A stretch of 19,048 bases of DNA. It comes from Mesenet sp031546805 (lineage in GTDB: Bacteria; Pseudomonadota; Alphaproteobacteria; Rickettsiales; Anaplasmataceae). The notes below the pieces were generated by a model. It worked only from the letters and a program-made list of their open reading frames with translations, ran no database searches and was not told the DNA's origin. Each line of letters starts with the position of its first letter. Within the stretch, counting starts at the first letter, position 1. Made by a program: the position numbers and the translations under genes. The DNA is taken from assembly GCA_031546805.1 (NCBI GenBank), contig JAVBJW010000051.1:1-19048 (forward strand). The letters run 5' to 3'. This document shows positions 15,672-19,048 of this stretch, in pieces.

Positions 15672-15681
15672 TGGGGGAGGA

Positions 15682-18303
15682 CTACCTTTGCTTTTTTAAA
15701 ATAGCACACTGAGCAGCGGTAAGCTTTGCAATAGGCACTCTAAAAGGAGAGCATGATACATAATCTAGGCCTATTTGTGTAAAAAACTTGATTGATTCTG
15801 GATCTCCTCCGTGCTCACCGCATATTCCAAGTTTTATTTTAGGTGCAGCTTTTCTGCCTTTATCTACAGCAATTTTAATTAATTCTCCAACTCCCACAAA
15901 GTCTAAAACCTCAAATGGATCATTTTTAAATATTTTTTTCTCCATGTAATGATTTAAAAATTTCGTTGAATCATCACGTGATAAGCCCATTGTCGTTTGC
16001 GTTAGATCATTAGTACCAAAACTAAAAAAATCAGCATGTTTTGCTATTTTATCTGCAATGAGAGCAGCTCTTGGCAATTCTATCATAGTGCCAATTAAAT
16101 AATCTATGTTAAAATTTAAGGATATATCCTTCACCATGGAGCATATAATGCTAAATTCAATTTCATCCATAACAAATGGTATCATTATTTCTGGAACAAC
16201 TTTTATATCTTTTTCATTTTTCAACTCTTGTGCTGCAGAAAATATTGCCCTTGTTTGCATTTCATATATCTTTGGGTGAGAAATTGCTAACCTACAACCG
16301 CGGTGGCCGAGCATTGGATTTTTTTCTGATAATTCACATACCTTGTTTTTTATAGCAGCAGCAGATCTCCATGACGACTTGGCTATCTCTTCTATTGCAG
16401 TATCATTGTGCGGTAAAAATTCATGTAATGGTGGATCAAGCAGTCGTATTGTAATTGGTTTGCCTTGCATAATAGTAAATATCTCTTTAAAATCTTTTTT
16501 TTGTATTGCTTCTAGCTCATTTAAAGCATTCTCCAGCTCTATATTGTCCTCTGCTGTAATTAGCCTTTGAACAATACTAATTCTTTCAGTAGAAAAAAAC
16601 ATGTGTTCAGTACGGCACAAACCTATGCCATCAGCATTAAAATTTTGTGCAATTTTTGCATCTTCAGGAGTGTCAGCATTTGCTCTTACCCCTAAAACTC
16701 TAACTTCATCTGCCCAACTCATTATGGTTTTAAAAACTTTAGAAGATTGTGGTTGAATTGTAGGCACGGTGCCAAGAATAATTTCTCCATTGCTGCCATT
16801 TATAGTAATGAAATCACCCTTAAATATTTTAATATTGCTTCCTATGGAGAAAAATCCATTGTCTTTATCAATGTAAATTCCACTAACACCACATACGCAC
16901 GGTCTACCCATCCCTCTTGCTACTACTGCTGCGTGTGATGTCATACCACCTCTTGCGGTAACAATGCCGCATGCAACATTCATTCCTTCAATATCTTCTG
17001 GATTAGTTTCAAGACGTACTAAAATTGCCTTTTTACCTTGTTTTGACATCTGCTTTGCGTCCTCAGAAGTAAAGGCAACCTGACCACACGTAACTCCTGG
17101 AGAGGCAGGCAAACCTTTGGCTATTACTTTATATTGGCTATTTGTATCAATGACAGGGTGTAACAATTTATTAAATGTATAAGGGTCAATTTTAAGTATT
17201 GCTTCTTCTTTAGTGATTAGGTTCTCATCTACCATATCGGCAGCAATGTGTACTGCAGCTTCAGCAGTGCGTTTACCTGACCTAGTTTGCAAAATCCATA
17301 ATCTACCTTCTTGCACAGTAAACTCAATGTCTTGCATATCGTGATAGTGCATTTCAAGTTTGCTGCAGATAGTACATAGTTCTTGATAGATTTCTGGCAT
17401 TAAATTTTCCATTGTCTCATCGCTCAAGCCATTGATCTGCCATGGAGTAGCTGTGCCAGCAACGATATCTTCTCCTTGAGCCTTAATTAGAAATTCACCA
17501 AAGTAATTTTTCTCTCCAGTTGAAGGATTGCGAGTAAATACCACACCAGTAGCTGAATTATTGTTCATATTGCCAAAAACCATTGATTGTATGTTTACAG
17601 CAGTACCAAGTTCATCTGATATGTTATGAATTTGCCTATAGGTAATAGCTCTATCATTTTTCCATGAATCAAAGACAGCGGCTATTGATGCATGTAATTG
17701 CTTATGTACATCTTGGGGGAAATGCGAACCTGTATTTTCGTATATAATATATTTAAAATGAGTAATTATTTTTTGCAAGGATTTGCTATTTAAATCTAAG
17801 TAATTTTCGACATTACTTTCAAGCTTTTCATTTTCAATAATCTCATCAAATAAGAAATGGTCTATTTTTAAAACAACGCTGGCATACATTTGAATAAATC
17901 GACAATAACTATCATATGCAAAACGTTCATCATTATACTTAATTAAGCCGACTACTGTCTGATCATTTAAACCAACATTTAAAATAGTATCTAACATTCC
18001 AGGCATAGAATCAACACTACCTGAACGTACCGAAACAAGTAAAGGGCGATTTACATCGCCAAATTTACGATCCACTTCATTTTCGAGTAGTGTAATGTAT
18101 TCTTCGTATATTTGATGAGAAAGATCATTATTTTTATGATATATATTGCAAGCAGTAGTAGCAATAGTAAAACCAGGCGGGACAGGTATTCCAAGTTTAC
18201 ACATTTCTGCTAAATTAGCACCTTTTGCACCAAGTAAATTTCGCATGCTTGCATCGCCATCACATCTATTTTTGCTGAAGTAATATATTAGTTTTTCTGC
18301 CAT
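15682..18303 (-). CDS. ppdK: Pyruvate, phosphate dikinase
   Basis: An 873-residue enzyme, the usual length (about 875), interconverting ATP + pyruvate + phosphate with AMP + phosphoenolpyruvate + diphosphate. Domains in order: ATP-grasp nucleotide-binding region (GAKGANLAEM, then RSGSVDSMPGMLDTILNVG), the phosphohistidine domain GGMTSHAAVVARG with H457, and the pyruvate-binding TIM barrel with GICGEHGGDP and the catalytic C828. These match H455 and C831 of the well-studied Clostridium enzyme. The ATG at 18303 is used; a TTG two codons upstream is also in frame. In Wolbachia this enzyme is reported to replace pyruvate kinase. It converges on the unknown plus-strand gene, with no visible terminator between them. 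Confidence 0.97.
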   Translation of the reverse strand: MAEKLIYYFSKNRCDGDASMRNLLGAKGANLAEMCKLGIPVPPGFTIATTACNIYHKNNDLSHQIYEEYITLLENEVDRKFGDVNRPLLVSVRSGSVDSMPGMLDTILNVGLNDQTVVGLIKYNDERFAYDSYCRFIQMYASVVLKIDHFLFDEIIENEKLESNVENYLDLNSKSLQKIITHFKYIIYENTGSHFPQDVHKQLHASIAAVFDSWKNDRAITYRQIHNISDELGTAVNIQSMVFGNMNNNSATGVVFTRNPSTGEKNYFGEFLIKAQGEDIVAGTATPWQINGLSDETMENLMPEIYQELCTICSKLEMHYHDMQDIEFTVQEGRLWILQTRSGKRTAEAAVHIAADMVDENLITKEEAILKIDPYTFNKLLHPVIDTNSQYKVIAKGLPASPGVTCGQVAFTSEDAKQMSKQGKKAILVRLETNPEDIEGMNVACGIVTARGGMTSHAAVVARGMGRPCVCGVSGIYIDKDNGFFSIGSNIKIFKGDFITINGSNGEIILGTVPTIQPQSSKVFKTIMSWADEVRVLGVRANADTPEDAKIAQNFNADGIGLCRTEHMFFSTERISIVQRLITAEDNIELENALNELEAIQKKDFKEIFTIMQGKPITIRLLDPPLHEFLPHNDTAIEEIAKSSWRSAAAIKNKVCELSEKNPMLGHRGCRLAISHPKIYEMQTRAIFSAAQELKNEKDIKVVPEIMIPFVMDEIEFSIICSMVKDISLNFNIDYLIGTMIELPRAALIADKIAKHADFFSFGTNDLTQTTMGLSRDDSTKFLNHYMEKKIFKNDPFEVLDFVGVGELIKIAVDKGRKAAPKIKLGICGEHGGDPESIKFFTQIGLDYVSCSPFRVPIAKLTAAQCAILKKQR
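15694..15732 (-). repeat. Copy B of the 39-bp repeat, in the ppdK 3' end
   Basis: This stretch encodes most of the final PPDK residues (AKLTAAQCAILK) and is repeated in the same orientation at 14493-14531 with one mismatch. Together the copies bracket the unknown gene. See copy A. Confidence 0.8.
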
Positions 18304-18329
18304 ATTCAACTATAGTAAAGTACTAAAAG

Positions 18330-18359
18330 TAATAAACTACTAAATTGTTAAATCGTCAA
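18330..18359 (-). promoter_or_regulatory. Possible promoter for ppdK
   Basis: On the minus strand TTGACG (18359-18354) is followed after 18 bases by TTATTA (18335-18330), 26 bp before the ATG at 18303. The -35 is close to consensus; the -10 is poor and other registers are possible in this AT-rich run. No clear Shine-Dalgarno precedes the ATG. Confidence 0.3.
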
Positions 18360-18599
18360 TAAGTCTCTATATTATTGCCATTCTCTTTTTCTAAAATCAA
18401 TATCTTATTTTAGTGTTTTTTCATCCATTCTCTTGCTTTTGCAGGTGGTCTATATAAATCAAGTTTTTTGACTTTCGATAAGATTCAAGCTCTGACAAAA
18501 TTATATGCCTTAGTAATATTCAAGATATTAAATATCTATTACGTTAGGCGATTTTAAATTAACTTAAGAGATGCATTTTTTCTTATTTTATAAGCACAT
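18360..18599. other. Intergenic stretch without a supported gene
   Basis: Between the ppdK promoter region and the IS5-like remnant I find no complete gene. On the minus strand, 18484 down to a TAA at 18410 is open and reads KKLDLYRPPAKAREWMKKH, which looks more protein-like than its surroundings and might be the end of a lost gene, but it is only about 24 codons and is preceded by a stop. No RNA gene or strong promoter was seen. Confidence 0.4.
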
Positions 18600-19048
18600 T
18601 TATTTTAACAAGAGATAGATACCAGCAACGAATGATAAAAAAGAGACAGCCAATTTATCGTAACAACTCTACGGAAATGTTTTAGTTTATTAAATCAATT
18701 AATCTTTATATAGATCCTTATCATATTCTCTCTGTGTTTTTCTATTGGAGCGTGGAGGAATAACAGGTTCGGCATTTGCAGCTTCAATCATATAGTTTGT
18801 GTCATATCGGCAGTAAGCGCTTCCATTTGCTTACCACTTATAAAATCCAATGCTTTTATGTAGGTAGATCGTTGTCCATCAGTAATGAAAAATCGTATTG
18901 GATTTCCAAACAAGCAGCGTGTAACTTGAGCGTGTAACTTAGTTGAATTTAGAACGTCCTAATTCCTGTTCTTGTTTACCAGTTTCCACATTTTTTTCTT
19001 GCACATGCTGATGTGCCCTGTTGAATCTATCATCTATATAACTGCCAG
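18600..19048 (-). pseudogene. IS5-like transposase remnant (runs off the window)
   Basis: Minus-strand text, read from the window edge, gives RAHQHVQEKNVETGKQEQEL, then in a second frame TKLHAQVTRC and GNPIRFFITDGQRSTYIKAL up to KALDFISGKQMEALTAD. In a third frame it gives YDTNYMIEAANAEPVIPPRS and NRKTQREYDKDLYKD, then KLKHFRRVVT and finally YDKLAVSFLSFVAGIYLLLK with a stop at 18602-18600. The order and motifs (IDST-like start, VIPPRSNRKTQREYD, the ATRYDKLAVSFL-like end) are those of IS5-family DDE transposases. At least four frame changes and internal stops make it inactive. The N-terminal part, if present, lies beyond 19048; no inverted-repeat end was recognised on the left. Confidence 0.85.

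Noticed and set aside
18410..18487. Short minus-strand peptide containing RPPAKAREWMKKH as a gene
   Set aside because: About 24 codons between two stops with no start codon; perhaps a gene relic but not supportable as a coding gene.

Overview
The window reads as part of the chromosome of an AT-rich, reduced alphaproteobacterium of the order Rickettsiales, almost certainly Wolbachia. The main clues are an RNA polymerase beta/beta-prime fusion (rpoBC in one frame), the gene order tuf-trnW-secE-nusG-rplK-rplA-rplJ-rplL-rpoBC, pyruvate phosphate dikinase, and decayed IS481-like and IS5-like transposases of the kind that litter Wolbachia genomes. The genus assignment rests on recognition, not on a database search, and the strain cannot be fixed.

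Layout. Positions 1-11431 form a compact plus-strand transcription/translation block: the 3' end of tuf (EF-Tu), tRNA-Trp(CCA), secE, nusG, four ribosomal protein genes (L11, L1, L10, L7/L12) and the 2769-residue RpoBC fusion. Genes abut or overlap by up to 11 bp and most have clear Shine-Dalgarno sequences. Positions 11585-13841 carry a RadC-like JAMM protein, peptide deformylase and a family 4-type uracil-DNA glycosylase; def and the glycosylase gene overlap in an ATGAGTAA junction.

Positions 13842-14625 hold no intact gene. They contain a decayed IS481-like transposase, then a sequence that repeats the last 39 bp of the ppdK region, then a good sigma70-type promoter. That promoter precedes an unrecognised protein gene (14626-15531) whose natural C-terminus appears to continue in another frame to 15671. 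The gene converges on ppdK (minus strand, 15682-18303) with a 10-bp gap. Beyond ppdK there are about 300 bp without a gene, and then a decayed IS5-like transposase on the minus strand that runs off the window.

Together, the first block makes the core transcription elongation machinery and the ribosomal stalk. def supports N-terminal maturation, the glycosylase supports uracil repair, and ppdK interconverts pyruvate and phosphoenolpyruvate. The most unusual points are the rpoBC fusion, a strongly altered N-terminal loop in ribosomal protein L11, a glycosylase lacking two of the usual four Fe-S cysteines, and a cassette-like arrangement in which the unknown gene sits between direct copies of the ppdK 3' end. 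I saw no CRISPR array, defence cluster or clearly new multi-gene system.
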